From Bacteroidales bacterium (GTDB lineage: Bacteria; Bacteroidota; Bacteroidia; Bacteroidales; Prolixibacteraceae): a stretch of DNA of 32,140 nucleotides. A program made the position numbers and the translations under genes. Position 1 is the stretch's first letter; each line of letters opens with the position of its first letter. The notes under the pieces were generated by a model that saw only the letters and a list, made by a program, of their open reading frames with translations, searched no databases and was not told the DNA's origin. Shown here piece after piece: positions 1 to 8,380 of the stretch. The stretch lies in contig JAISSS010000070.1 in the NCBI GenBank assembly GCA_031272965.1, positions 1 to 32,140 on the forward strand. The letters run 5' to 3'.

Positions 1-126
1 CGCTATTTCTACGACATGAACCTGAAAATGCCCGAACGCGCGGAAATCCACTTTGAAGCCGGCGGGCACTTCCCGTTCCTGACACATGCCATCCCGTTTC
101 TCGATAAATGGCTGATAACTTACTGA
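1..126 (+). CDS. Alpha/beta hydrolase, C-terminal fragment (partial)
   Basis: The window opens inside a gene whose reading frame stays open from base 1 to a TGA at 124-126, giving the last 41 residues. They contain a GGHFPF segment followed by a helix ending in FLDKWL. A Gly-Gly-His shortly before a final amphipathic helix is typical of the catalytic-histidine region of alpha/beta hydrolases (esterase, lipase or peptidase S9 types). The nucleophile and acid residues lie outside the window, so substrate and subfamily cannot be told. It converges on the barrel gene on the other strand, with only 7 bases between the two stop codons. Confidence 0.55.
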   Translation, partial: RYFYDMNLKMPERAEIHFEAGGHFPFLTHAIPFLDKWLITY

Positions 127-133
127 AGCCGTT

Positions 134-745
134 TTACAGTATCCAGAAACCCAGCGAGACGAGGAACATCCTGTTAGCTGACGAGTTGATAGTGGCAACA
201 TCGGACTTGTAGAGGTCGCTGAAGCCGCGTTCCAGGCGGACGTCAAGCGAGAACTTCAGTACGTCCACGCCGAGACCGTATTGCAGCCCCCAGGTGTTCT
301 TGATGTTATCTTTGTTGAACTGGGCGGTGTTTTGCGGGTCAGTGATTTTCTTGTCGGTAACGAAAGAGAAGACCGGCCCTGCATTGAGGCGCAGGTTAGC
401 TACTTTCAGATTGAGGAGTTTTACGCCCAGCAGGAGCGGGACGTCAATCATCTTGGTGTCGAACTTCACCGCATCCTGATTGCTCAGGCTAAGTTTGCCC
501 CCTTTGGATGTGAAATATCCCTCCGGCTGCACGTAGAAGTTCTTGATATTAAAGCGTAATGCGGCGCCCACATGGTAACTGCTGAGGTTGCCATTTTTGT
601 ATTCCTGGCTCAACTTGGTGGTGAGTTTGGAACTCGAATAGCCGCCTTTGAGACCGATTTTTACCGGCAGTTCGGCGAATGCAGACATGGAGCCGAGCAG
701 CAATGCTGCGGCCAAACTTAACTTCTGTAATCCTAAGAATCTCAT
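134..745 (-). CDS. Outer-membrane beta-barrel (porin-family) protein
   Basis: The product is about 203 residues. A Sec signal peptide (a hydrophobic run rich in Leu and Ala ending SAFA-E) is followed by alternating amphipathic strands with the IGLKGGYSSS opening and a closing strand ending in aromatic/hydrophobic residues, typical of the small outer-membrane beta-barrel family (PF13568-like) of Bacteroidota. Such proteins sit in the outer membrane; the specific role is unknown. I chose the ATG at 743-745; a GTG three codons upstream is in frame but the ATG is the better start. It is monocistronic as far as can be seen, with its own promoter-like element upstream, and its stop lies 7 bases from the convergent hydrolase. 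Confidence 0.8.
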   Translation of the reverse strand: MRFLGLQKLSLAAALLLGSMSAFAELPVKIGLKGGYSSSKLTTKLSQEYKNGNLSSYHVGAALRFNIKNFYVQPEGYFTSKGGKLSLSNQDAVKFDTKMIDVPLLLGVKLLNLKVANLRLNAGPVFSFVTDKKITDPQNTAQFNKDNIKNTWGLQYGLGVDVLKFSLDVRLERGFSDLYKSDVATINSSANRMFLVSLGFWIL

Positions 746-791
746 AATAATCACTTTTTAAAGTTTCTATCAAAAAATTATTTTACGGGTA

Positions 792-834
792 CAAAAATAA
801 TGCCTTTTTTTATTCTTGCATACCCCCAAAAGTA
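792..834 (-). promoter_or_regulatory. Candidate promoter(s) for the barrel protein gene
   Basis: On the minus strand TATTTTTG (799-792) and TACTTTTG (834-827) both fit the Bacteroidota -7 element TAnnTTTG. Either would give a short leader before the ATG at 745. No convincing -33 TTG is seen at the right distance, so the choice between them is open. Confidence 0.4.
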
Positions 835-855
835 TGTTTTTTCAAGGGAATGTAA

Positions 856-2526
856 TTATTTTTCATGTGCGTCGTGTTCATGCACTCCCAATACGGAGCG
901 TCCTGAGGGGTCAGCATTGTTACGGAAGGATTCGTCCCAAGCCAGGGCCTCGGCGGTGCTGCAGGCAATAGAGGGCACCGATGGCACGGTCAATGCGGCC
1001 TGGTCAGAGGGGAAATGCTCCTCAAAGATGGTGCGGTACAGGTACTCTTCTTTCGACATCGGCGTATTGATAGGATAGCGGAAGTGGGCATTGGCCATTT
1101 GCTCGTCGGTAACTTTGTCATTGGCCATTTGTTTGAGGGTATCAATCCAGCCGTAGCCAACGCCGTCGGAGAACTGTTCTTTCTGGCGCCAGGCCACGCT
1201 TTCGGGCAGTATATCTTCAAAGGCTTTTCGGACGACCCATTTTTCCATACGTCCGTTTCCGGCCATCTTATCTCTGGGATTCAGGCGCATTGCCACGTCC
1301 ATAAATTCCTTGTCGAGGAATGGCACACGGCCTTCTACGCCCCATGCGGCCAGCGACTTGTTGGCACGCAGGCAGTCATACAGATGCAGTTTGTCGATTT
1401 TGCGGAGTGTTTCCTTGTGGAACTCTTCTGCGTTCGGCGCTTTATGGAAATAGAGATAGCCGCCGAAAATCTCGTCGGCGCCTTCTCCTGTGAGCACCAT
1501 TTTGATGCCCATTGAGCGGATTACGCGGGCCAGCAGATACATTGGCGTGGAGGCGCGCACGGTGGTAACATCGTATGTCTCAATATGATAGATGACATCG
1601 CGTATGGCATCCAATCCCTCTTCGATAGTGTAGTGTATTTCGTGGTGTATAGTTCCGATATAGTCGGCCACGGTGCGGGCGGCGGCCAGGTCGGGTGAAC
1701 CTTTCAACCCGATAACGAAAGAGTGCAACTGCGGCCACCATGCTTCCTTCTCGCCCCCTGATTCCACGCGGTGGGCGGCATATTTCTTTGCTAAGGCGGA
1801 TGTAACTGACGAATCGAGGCCGCCTGACAGCAATACGCCATACGGGACGTCCGACATGAGCTGTCGCTGTACGGCCTGTTCCATAGCTGTGCGCAGGGCG
1901 TCAATGCTGGTAATATTATCTTTCACATTATCATAGCTCATCCAGTCGCGCGTCCACCAGCGGCGGATTTCGCCGTCTTTGCTGTAGAGGTAGCTGGCGG
2001 GCGGAAATTCCTGTATTTTTGTGCAATAGCCTTCCAGCGCCTTCAGTTCGGAGGCCACATAGAACTGGCCGAGGCTGTCCCACCCCATATACAGCGGGAT
2101 GATGCCTATATGGTCGCGGCCTATCAGGTAGGCGTCATTTTCCTCGTCATAAAGCACGAATCCGAAGATGCCGCTAAGGTCATCTAAGAAGGCTGTTCCT
2201 TTTTGGCGGTACAGCGCTAAGATGACCTCGCAGTCGGAACCTGTTTGATACTCGTAATCTCTTGTTTTTTCCCTGATTTCCAGGTGATTATATATTTCGC
2301 CATTAACGCCCAATATCAGTTTGCGGTCTTTGCTGTACAGCGGCTGGCCACCGGATTCGGGGTCAACAATAGAGAGCCTTTCATGCGCGATTATTGCCTT
2401 CGGGCCACAATAAATGCCGGACCAGTCCGGCCCGCGATGCCGTATCTTCTTCGACTGTTTCAATACCTGTACGCGCAAGCTCTGCGCATCGGTCTTTAAA
2501 TTAAAAACACCTACTATTCCGCACAT
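856..2526 (-). CDS. asnB: Asparagine synthase B (glutamine-hydrolysing)
   Basis: AsnB transfers ammonia from glutamine to aspartate using ATP, making asparagine in the cytoplasm. The 556-residue length is normal for the family. After the start Met comes Cys2, the N-terminal glutaminase nucleophile, followed by RHRGPD (about 29-34), VNGEIYN (about 74-80) and GSDCE (about 96-100), all of the class II amidotransferase domain. The C-terminal synthetase domain has the PP-loop SGGLDSS (about 234-240) and the LTGEGADEIFGG motif near 350. Start is fixed because Cys must be residue 2. It stands alone with a well-formed Bacteroidota promoter upstream, so it is probably transcribed by itself. Confidence 0.97.
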   Translation of the reverse strand: MCGIVGVFNLKTDAQSLRVQVLKQSKKIRHRGPDWSGIYCGPKAIIAHERLSIVDPESGGQPLYSKDRKLILGVNGEIYNHLEIREKTRDYEYQTGSDCEVILALYRQKGTAFLDDLSGIFGFVLYDEENDAYLIGRDHIGIIPLYMGWDSLGQFYVASELKALEGYCTKIQEFPPASYLYSKDGEIRRWWTRDWMSYDNVKDNITSIDALRTAMEQAVQRQLMSDVPYGVLLSGGLDSSVTSALAKKYAAHRVESGGEKEAWWPQLHSFVIGLKGSPDLAAARTVADYIGTIHHEIHYTIEEGLDAIRDVIYHIETYDVTTVRASTPMYLLARVIRSMGIKMVLTGEGADEIFGGYLYFHKAPNAEEFHKETLRKIDKLHLYDCLRANKSLAAWGVEGRVPFLDKEFMDVAMRLNPRDKMAGNGRMEKWVVRKAFEDILPESVAWRQKEQFSDGVGYGWIDTLKQMANDKVTDEQMANAHFRYPINTPMSKEEYLYRTIFEEHFPSDQAALTVPSVPSIACSTAEALAWDESFRNNADPSGRSVLGVHEHDAHEK

Positions 2527-2575
2527 ATTTATCTTCTCATTTAATTAAATGCAGTTATGTCTAAATTTTTACGCT

Positions 2576-2606
2576 GCAAAACTATACATTTTGCTTTAAC
2601 TGACAA
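2576..2606 (-). promoter_or_regulatory. Promoter of asnB (Bacteroidota -7/-33 type)
   Basis: On the minus strand TAGTTTTGC (2584-2576) matches the -7 consensus TAnnTTTGC exactly, and a TTG (2606-2604) lies 19 bases upstream as the -33 element. This predicts a leader of roughly 40 bases before the asnB ATG at 2526. It is one of the best-formed promoters in the window. Confidence 0.7.
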
Positions 2607-2673
2607 TCCCAATTTGACAAAATTCCATACGTTTAAACTATTTCTTAACAAATATTGCTGTTTTTGACTTTTA

Positions 2674-2700
2674 TATTATTGAACAAAAGTTCAAATAATA
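2674..2700. repeat. AT-rich palindrome between the transporter gene and asnB
   Basis: TTGAAC (2679-2684), an AAAA loop and GTTCAA (2689-2694) form a perfect 6-bp inverted repeat. It extends outward through ATATTATT/AATAATAT with one bulged base. It lies just past the 3' end of the nickel transporter gene and 70 or more bases upstream of the asnB -33 element. It could be an AT-rich terminator for the former or an operator for the latter; the sequence does not decide. Confidence 0.45.
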
Positions 2701-2729
2701 TATTTCACAGATGCTTGCATAACAGGCAT

Positions 2730-3419
2730 TTACCATCCCAAAAACAACATGCCGACCGCGCTAAGCAGGATGATAAGTCCTGCTACCAGATGCATATACC
2801 GTTCCTGGTGCTGCAGGCGGATTAGTGCCACCCCGCGACGTCCGAGATACACCAGAGCCAGCATAGTGGCAATGGTAACGGCGCCGAATACACCCGCAAC
2901 GAGGAACATAACCGCAGGCCGGTGTTCAAAGGCCGGCGCCAGCAGGATTGGAATTAGCACTTCGCACGGGCCGAAGACAAATATGAGGAACAGCAGCCAT
3001 GGCGTCAAGCGGGTGTTGTCGCCTGCGGATTCGCTCATGGGAAGATGCTCAAATTCGCGAATCGACTTGGGCTTCAGGAACGTCGGCAGATGGGTATGAT
3101 GTGCATGATGCAGATATTTGTAAATCCCGTAGAGAGTATAGCCCAATCCGAAAGCGAACAGCATCCATCCTACAATATTGCCGCGAAACGCCTCTATTGA
3201 TTCCAAGCGGTTGAGGCTCACCCCGAGCAGGATGCCCACCGCACCGATGATTATTGAACTGCCCACATGCCCCACCCCCGAAATGAACGTTATCCACAGG
3301 GTCTTGGTCATGCTCCAGTTTCGCGCCTTTCCCAGCACGATGAAGGGTAGGTAGTGGTCAGGCCCAAGCACGGTATGAATAAAGCCGGTAGTCAGTGCAA
3401 GAAAAATGAGATTATACAT
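2730..3419 (-). CDS. NicO/UreH-like membrane transporter, probably for nickel
   Basis: This is a polytopic membrane protein of 229 residues with about six hydrophobic segments. The first segment carries a GFIHTVLGPDH motif (His15, Asp21, His22), resembling the metal-binding His/Asp-His signature of the first helices of NicO/UreH-like and nickel/cobalt permeases. A cytoplasmic-type loop near residues 94-100 is His-rich (HHAHHTH), common in nickel transporters. The gene starts 10 bases after the stop of larB, so the pair is almost certainly one operon, and nickel is the metal the Lar pathway needs. The family also includes proteins annotated as sulfite exporter or urease accessory UreH; no urease genes are nearby. 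Nickel as substrate is an inference from the motif and the context. Confidence 0.7.
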   Translation of the reverse strand: MYNLIFLALTTGFIHTVLGPDHYLPFIVLGKARNWSMTKTLWITFISGVGHVGSSIIIGAVGILLGVSLNRLESIEAFRGNIVGWMLFAFGLGYTLYGIYKYLHHAHHTHLPTFLKPKSIREFEHLPMSESAGDNTRLTPWLLFLIFVFGPCEVLIPILLAPAFEHRPAVMFLVAGVFGAVTIATMLALVYLGRRGVALIRLQHQERYMHLVAGLIILLSAVGMLFLGW

Positions 3420-3429
3420 GTTGTTGTTA

Positions 3430-4176
3430 TTACAGATTAGTTAGCTGGTTGATGAGGGAAGCCTGGCAGGCCGCGCCGAAGCCGTTATCGATGTTCACCA
3501 CGCTCACTCCGGCGGCGCAACTGTTAAGCATTGACAGTAGTGCCGCAATGCCGCCCAGATTGGCGCCATATCCTACGCTGGAGGGGACGCCGATAACCGG
3601 TTTGTCAACCATGCCGCCCACAACGCTGGCCAATGCACCTTCCATTCCGGCGATTACGATGATGACCCGTGCCTGCCGGATTGCTTCTATCCGCGCAAAC
3701 AGGCGATGAATGCCGGCCACACCGACATCGTAGAACGTCTCTGTGCGGTTGCCTAAGAAACGCGCTGTTATTGCGGCCTCTTCCGCCACGGGCATATCTG
3801 ACGTGCCTGCGGCAACTATGGCGATGCGGCCCTTCTCGGCAGGCGGTTCCATGTTCCATGACACTGCTCTGGCGAGGGGATGGTAAACGGCGTCGGGCAC
3901 GATTTCCAGTATCGCCGTGGCCATGTCCGGCGTAACGCGCGTAGCGAGGATGTCATGCCGCTGCTCATACATGCGTTGCGCGATGAGGCGCACCTGCTCT
4001 ACTGTTTTTCCGCCGGCATATATCACTTCGGGAATACCGGTACGCGCTCTGCGGCCCATGTCTAAAACGGCAATGCCCATATCGGCAATACTCTGCCCCG
4101 ACAGCTGCGCCACCGCCTCCGGCAAGGCCAATACTCCCCGCCGGTATTGCTCTAAAATATCTTCAAGCTGCTTCAT
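3430..4176 (-). CDS. larB: Nickel-pincer cofactor biosynthesis protein LarB
   Basis: LarB carboxylates nicotinic acid adenine dinucleotide at C5 and hydrolyses the phosphoanhydride, giving pyridinium-3,5-biscarboxylic acid mononucleotide, the first intermediate of the nickel-pincer cofactor of lactate racemase and related enzymes. The protein is 248 residues from the ATG at 4176, close to the 246 of Lactobacillus plantarum LarB. The C-terminal half is a PurE (AIR carboxylase)-like fold with VAAGTSDMPVAEEA, IAGMEGALASVVGG and LNSCAAGVSVVNIDNGFGA. The Cys of LNSCA falls at about residue 220, matching the essential Cys221 of L. plantarum. A 17-codon in-frame upstream extension has no family counterpart and was left out. 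LarC, LarE and LarA are not in this window. Confidence 0.93.
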   Translation of the reverse strand: MKQLEDILEQYRRGVLALPEAVAQLSGQSIADMGIAVLDMGRRARTGIPEVIYAGGKTVEQVRLIAQRMYEQRHDILATRVTPDMATAILEIVPDAVYHPLARAVSWNMEPPAEKGRIAIVAAGTSDMPVAEEAAITARFLGNRTETFYDVGVAGIHRLFARIEAIRQARVIIVIAGMEGALASVVGGMVDKPVIGVPSSVGYGANLGGIAALLSMLNSCAAGVSVVNIDNGFGAACQASLINQLTNL

Positions 4177-4256
4177 AGTCTCAAATTGACGCCGTAAAGG
4201 TAACACTTTTTTTGAAACCGGTAACATTTAACCCGGCCATGTACAGGGCATCAGGT

Positions 4257-5483
4257 TCAGTGCATGAGTATCCACGCTATCACTTTGGCGTCGGCGAGGG
4301 TGAATTGCAGGCTGGATTTTTCGTTAGGCTGATGCGGGTTGCAGTATATTTTTGAGCCGACGACGGCATGATGTCCCAGGTTGCGGATGTCAGCGGCAAA
4401 TGTTCCGCCACCGATGCCGATTATTTTGGCGTCCACGCCGTTAACCGCTTTCACGGCTTCGGCATATTTCCGTACTAACGGGGCATCTTTGGGCGTCGCC
4501 TGTGATGTATTACGGTTAACAAATTCATAATTTACCTGTACACCGTATTTTATCTCAATTTCGCGGGTGATGGCGCCGACTTCCCCAATGAACATCTGTT
4601 CGGTATATTGCGACAAAACACGGCTGTCCATATAGAACACATCAATTCCAGGGACGGTATTTATGTTGGGGACATTTGCTTCTTTCTTAGTTGGTTCAAA
4701 GGTACTCACGGGCGGGTCGAACAGCTCGTCGCGGGCATCGAACCGTGCATACAGGCGGTCGCGCAGCTGTATTGCCAGATGGCTTCCCGCGTAGAAGGCA
4801 TTAATACCGTCGAATGGATGGGCTCCGTGGCACTGCTGTCCGGTAACTGTAAATTTCAGCCAGAAGAGGTTTTTTTCGGCGATTTCTATTTCGCTGCCGT
4901 CCGCGTTGCCCGAATCCTGCACGATGAAGTCGTCGTGAGGGCCGAACATGTCAGGGCATGTTTCGAGCAGATGCCGCAGGCCATATTTGTTGCCTGTTTC
5001 CTCGTCCGACAGCAGTATAATTCCCAGATTAACAGGTATTTGTGTGTCAGTCTCTTCGATGGCATGCAATACGGTAAGGGCGGCCGCAATGGCCTGCTGG
5101 TTGTCTTCCACGCCGCGTCCGTAAATTGTGTCGCCGTCGGCGTCGAGTGTAACTTCAAAAGGGGGCGTGTTCCACAGGGCGAGGTCTCCTTCCGGCACCA
5201 CGTCGATGTGTGCCATCAGCCACAGTGTGCGACTGCGGTCCAATCCATAGCGCTTTGCGACAATGTTGGGCCGCACTCCGCCGTCAGCATCGGGACAGCT
5301 TGCGTCGGCATGGAAATATTCGTCAAAGTGGAACTTTTTAAGCTCGCTTTCAAGGTATTGAGCTTTTTGCCATTCCCCGCGTCCACCGTTGGCGGGCGAT
5401 ACTGCCCGCAGGCGGGTCATGTTCTGTTGCAGTTCCAGCACATAGTTTCGCAGGCGGGATATTGCAGTAAAGAGTTTTTCCAT
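4257..5483 (-). CDS. M20-family metallo-hydrolase (DapE/ArgE/CPG2 type)
   Basis: This is a 408-residue cytoplasmic dinuclear zinc hydrolase. The expected ligands and catalytic residues are visible in order: AHIDVVPEGD (first His and the catalytic Asp), GRGVEDNQQ (bridging Asp), SDEETG (catalytic Glu and ligand Glu), IVQDSG (Asp) and CNPHQPNE near the C terminus (last His). The inserted dimerisation domain lies between roughly residues 200 and 310. Members remove acyl groups or cleave dipeptides; the exact substrate cannot be read from the sequence. It starts one base after the rfbD stop, so it is probably translated from the rfbD message. About 80 bases separate it from larB downstream. Confidence 0.88.
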   Translation of the reverse strand: MEKLFTAISRLRNYVLELQQNMTRLRAVSPANGGRGEWQKAQYLESELKKFHFDEYFHADASCPDADGGVRPNIVAKRYGLDRSRTLWLMAHIDVVPEGDLALWNTPPFEVTLDADGDTIYGRGVEDNQQAIAAALTVLHAIEETDTQIPVNLGIILLSDEETGNKYGLRHLLETCPDMFGPHDDFIVQDSGNADGSEIEIAEKNLFWLKFTVTGQQCHGAHPFDGINAFYAGSHLAIQLRDRLYARFDARDELFDPPVSTFEPTKKEANVPNINTVPGIDVFYMDSRVLSQYTEQMFIGEVGAITREIEIKYGVQVNYEFVNRNTSQATPKDAPLVRKYAEAVKAVNGVDAKIIGIGGGTFAADIRNLGHHAVVGSKIYCNPHQPNEKSSLQFTLADAKVIAWILMH

Positions 5484-5484
5484 A

Positions 5485-6366
5485 TCATTTTATTGAGAGT
5501 TCTTCGATACATTTTTGCAGGCTGTCCCGCCAATAGGGGATTTCCATGCCATATACGGTTTTGATTTTTTCTTTCGACAGTACGCTGTAGGAAGGGCGTT
5601 TTGCGGGTGTGGGATATTCTGATGTGGCGACAGGCGATATGCGGCAACTGATGCCGCCAAATTCGTGGATTGCTTTGGCGAAGTCATACCAGCTGCATAC
5701 GCCCTCGTTGGTGTAGTGGAATATGCCGGGCGTCCATGCTGTCTGTCCGGCGGCGGAGCGGCTGATGATGTGCAGTATGGCACGGGCTAAGTCGGCCGCG
5801 CAGGTAGGTGTTCCCACCTGGTCATAGACCACTTTAAGGCTGTCGCGTTCTCGGCCAAGCCGGAGCATGGTCTTCACGAAGTTATTGCCGAATATGGAAT
5901 ACAGCCATGCGGTGCGGATGACCACTGCGGTGGGATTTTCTTTCAGCAGAGCGATTTCGCCGTTAAGTTTGGTCTTCCCATATACCGATTCGGGGCTGGT
6001 CATATCATCCTCTGTATAGGGGACGCATCCGGTGCCGTCGAACACATAGTCTGTGGAAATATGTACTATCCGGCAGTCATAAGTACGGCCGATTTTGCCA
6101 ATCCATGCCGGGACTTTAGTATTGAGCAACCGCGCCAGCTCGTCGTCGCTCTCGGCCACGTCAACGGCAGTATAGGCCGCGCAGTTAATCACATATTTCG
6201 GCCGCGTCTGCCGGATAAATGCGTCAACCGCTTCGGGATTGGAGAGGTCTAATTCCTGTATATCCGTAAAAACATACTCGAAATCGGGAAAGTTAGCAGC
6301 CTGTCGCCGCACCTCGTTACCTAATTGTCCATTAGCGCCCGTAATTAATATCTTATTCAATATCAT
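5485..6366 (-). CDS. rfbD: dTDP-4-dehydrorhamnose reductase
   Basis: RfbD (RmlD) reduces dTDP-4-dehydro-L-rhamnose to dTDP-L-rhamnose, the last step in making the rhamnose donor for surface polysaccharides. The protein is about 293 residues. It has an N-terminal Rossmann motif GANGQLGNEV, the STDYVFDG segment, and the catalytic Tyr and Lys in VYGKTKLNGE. The ATG at 6364-6366 puts the Rossmann strand near the N terminus; an upstream in-frame start would add six residues beyond the usual length and overlap the promoter. rfbA, rfbB and rfbC are not in the window. The M20 hydrolase gene follows after one base. Confidence 0.94.
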   Translation of the reverse strand: MILNKILITGANGQLGNEVRRQAANFPDFEYVFTDIQELDLSNPEAVDAFIRQTRPKYVINCAAYTAVDVAESDDELARLLNTKVPAWIGKIGRTYDCRIVHISTDYVFDGTGCVPYTEDDMTSPESVYGKTKLNGEIALLKENPTAVVIRTAWLYSIFGNNFVKTMLRLGRERDSLKVVYDQVGTPTCAADLARAILHIISRSAAGQTAWTPGIFHYTNEGVCSWYDFAKAIHEFGGISCRISPVATSEYPTPAKRPSYSVLSKEKIKTVYGMEIPYWRDSLQKCIEELSIK

Positions 6367-6383
6367 GCTCACAAAATATTCCA

Positions 6384-6413
6384 CAAAGATAATTCAAAAA
6401 ATTGACTTGGCAA
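6384..6413 (-). promoter_or_regulatory. Promoter of rfbD
   Basis: On the minus strand TATCTTTG (6391-6384) fits the -7 element TAnnTTTG and a TTG at 6413-6411 lies 19 bases upstream. The predicted transcript start is about 10-15 bases before the ATG at 6366, which supports that start over the one at 6384. Confidence 0.65.
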
Positions 6414-6536
6414 AAAAAGCTCATGCAGAGGCATGGCGGGTGCAGTTACCTTAATAATAAGCTAAGATTATTGCACTAAAATAAGCCATAACTCAAAATT
6501 CAAAATTCAGAATACGTTTTCGTCCGCTTTTATATC

Positions 6537-6545
6537 TACTTTTGC
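6537..6545 (+). promoter_or_regulatory. Promoter -7 element of the SulP gene
   Basis: TACTTTTGC matches the Bacteroidota -7 consensus. It lies 23 bases before the ATG at 6569. No clear TTG is present at the -33 position; the upstream sequence is T-rich there. Confidence 0.5.
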
Positions 6546-6568
6546 GGCCTGATTTCAGAAACGACAAA

Positions 6569-8197
6569 ATGGAAAAAGTATTTTATCCGAAGTTGCTGGG
6601 CGTCTTGAAGAAAGGGTACAGCAGGAAGCAGTTTACTGCCGATTTGTTTGCGGGCGTCATAGTAGGCGTAGTTGCGTTGCCGTTAGCCATTGCATTCGCG
6701 GTGGCGTCCGGGGTGTCGCCGGAGCGGGGGCTTATCACGGCCATTGTAGCGGGATTTTTGATTTCGTTGCTGGGGGGCAGTCGCGTACAGATAGGCGGGC
6801 CTACAGGCGCATTTATCGTTATTGTGGCCGGAATAGTGCAGACACAGGGCCTTGACGGGCTTATGATTTCGACCATTCTGGCCGGCTTTATCATGATTTT
6901 GCTGGGCGTTCTGCGGCTGGGGGCGTTGTTGAAGTTTATTCCGCATCCGTTAATTGTGGGATTCACCAGCGGCATAGCGCTGACCATTTTCAGTACGCAG
7001 ATTCCGGACGTGTTCGGCCTGCATATTGAAAATGTCCCGTCTGACTTTATCGGGAAGTGGGTATCATACGTTCATAATTTCAGCCATATAAACTGGACTG
7101 CTTTTGCTATTACGCTGATTACAATAATTGTGTCTGTGGGGTTCCGGAGAATCACTGCGCGGATTCCCGGTTCGATAGTGGCGATACTGCTCGTTACGGC
7201 GGGGGTAAATATGCTGGGCCTTGATGTCGATACCATCGGTTCCATTTTCGGGACAATTCCCCAGAGTATTCATCTGTCGGCGCCGGTGTTCGATGCCTCG
7301 AAGCTTGACGCCTATCTGTCGGCGGCGTTGACTATTGCGTTGCTTGGCGGCATTGAATCGTTGCTGTCGGCGGTGGTAGCTGACGGTATGATTTCGGGGA
7401 ACCACCGTTCAAATACGGAGCTGATAGCACAGGGCATAGCCAATGTAGTAACGCCGTTTTTCGGGGGTATTCCGGCCACCGGCGCCATAGCCCGCACGGC
7501 CACTAACGTGAAGAACGGCGGACGCACCCCTGTTGCGGGCATTATTCATGCCATCACACTGCTGCTCATCATGCTGTTTTTCGGGCGGTGGGCAACGCTG
7601 ATTCCCATGTCGTGCCTGGCCGGTATCCTCGTGGTGGTGTCCTATAACATGAGTGAGTGGCGTTCATTTGTCAACATCCTCAAAGGTTCGCGCTTCGACG
7701 TGCTGATTTTGACGGTTACTTTCCTGCTGACGGTATTAGTTAACCTGACCTTCGCCATCGAAATCGGCGTAGTGCTGGCGGCCTTGCTGTTTATGAAGCG
7801 TATGGCTGACGTTAATCAGTCGTTCACGGAGAAGGATTCCGACCTTTTGGAGAACTATTCCGACCTGCCGAAGGAATTGGGTATTTATGAAATCAGCGGG
7901 CCGTTCTTCTTCGGCTCGGCCAAGAAATACCGCTCCACTATTGAGCAGGTGGGCATCAAGTCGAAAGTGTTGATAATCAGGATGCGGCACGTTCCGTTTA
8001 TTGATGCTACCGGCTTAAAGAACCTCAAAGATATGGTGCGGCAAATGCAGCAGTCCGGTACGCGCATTGTCCTGTCGGGGGTGCGTCCGGAGGTGATGCA
8101 GTCGCTGGAAAAGGATGGCTTCTTCACCATCGTGCCGTCAGTTGACGTGCTACCCTCGTTTGACGAGGCCCTCAAACGGGGCAAAGAGCTGCTGTAA
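6569..8197 (+). CDS. SulP (SLC26-type) anion transporter with C-terminal STAS domain
   Basis: This is a 542-residue inner-membrane transporter for an inorganic anion such as sulfate or bicarbonate. The N-terminal helix region has the SulP opening (FTADLFAGVIVGVVALPLAIAFAVASGV), then about 12-14 hydrophobic segments including VQIGGPTGAFIVIVAGIV and GGIPATGAIARTATNVKNGGRTPVAG, conserved parts of the transport core. A STAS domain occupies roughly the last 110 residues, with the VPFIDATGLKNL loop. I chose the ATG at 6569, in context MEKVFYPKL; an upstream ATG adds nine residues that overlap the promoter. The substrate is not decided by the sequence. The gene is divergent from rfbD and followed by a 180-base gap before ddl. 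Confidence 0.93.
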   Translation: MEKVFYPKLLGVLKKGYSRKQFTADLFAGVIVGVVALPLAIAFAVASGVSPERGLITAIVAGFLISLLGGSRVQIGGPTGAFIVIVAGIVQTQGLDGLMISTILAGFIMILLGVLRLGALLKFIPHPLIVGFTSGIALTIFSTQIPDVFGLHIENVPSDFIGKWVSYVHNFSHINWTAFAITLITIIVSVGFRRITARIPGSIVAILLVTAGVNMLGLDVDTIGSIFGTIPQSIHLSAPVFDASKLDAYLSAALTIALLGGIESLLSAVVADGMISGNHRSNTELIAQGIANVVTPFFGGIPATGAIARTATNVKNGGRTPVAGIIHAITLLLIMLFFGRWATLIPMSCLAGILVVVSYNMSEWRSFVNILKGSRFDVLILTVTFLLTVLVNLTFAIEIGVVLAALLFMKRMADVNQSFTEKDSDLLENYSDLPKELGIYEISGPFFFGSAKKYRSTIEQVGIKSKVLIIRMRHVPFIDATGLKNLKDMVRQMQQSGTRIVLSGVRPEVMQSLEKDGFFTIVPSVDVLPSFDEALKRGKELL

Positions 8198-8344
8198 AAA
8201 GCGCCTGTAAATATTATCAACTATTGTTTATATCATTGTAAAATGCTGTAAATCAGTTGTATAAATTTTATTTTCAACATAATATTGACACATATTGGCG
8301 CGTTCAGGTTAAAGATTTTCTTTTCTGTCTGCCAATTTTAAATT

Positions 8345-8353
8345 TACCTTTGC
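8345..8353 (+). promoter_or_regulatory. Promoter -7 element for ddl-dnaB
   Basis: TACCTTTGC is an exact match to TAnnTTTGC. It sits about 28 bases upstream of the first ddl ATG. No good -33 TTG is visible. The rest of the 8198-8380 gap shows no gene and no clear terminator for the SulP gene. Confidence 0.55.
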
Positions 8354-8380
8354 AGACATATTGAAAAACGGGAAAAGTAA

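Noticed and set aside
4199-4228. Two GGTAACA direct repeats upstream of larB as a nickel-responsive operator.
   Set aside because: The repeat is only seven bases, the spacing is not diagnostic, and no regulator gene is nearby.
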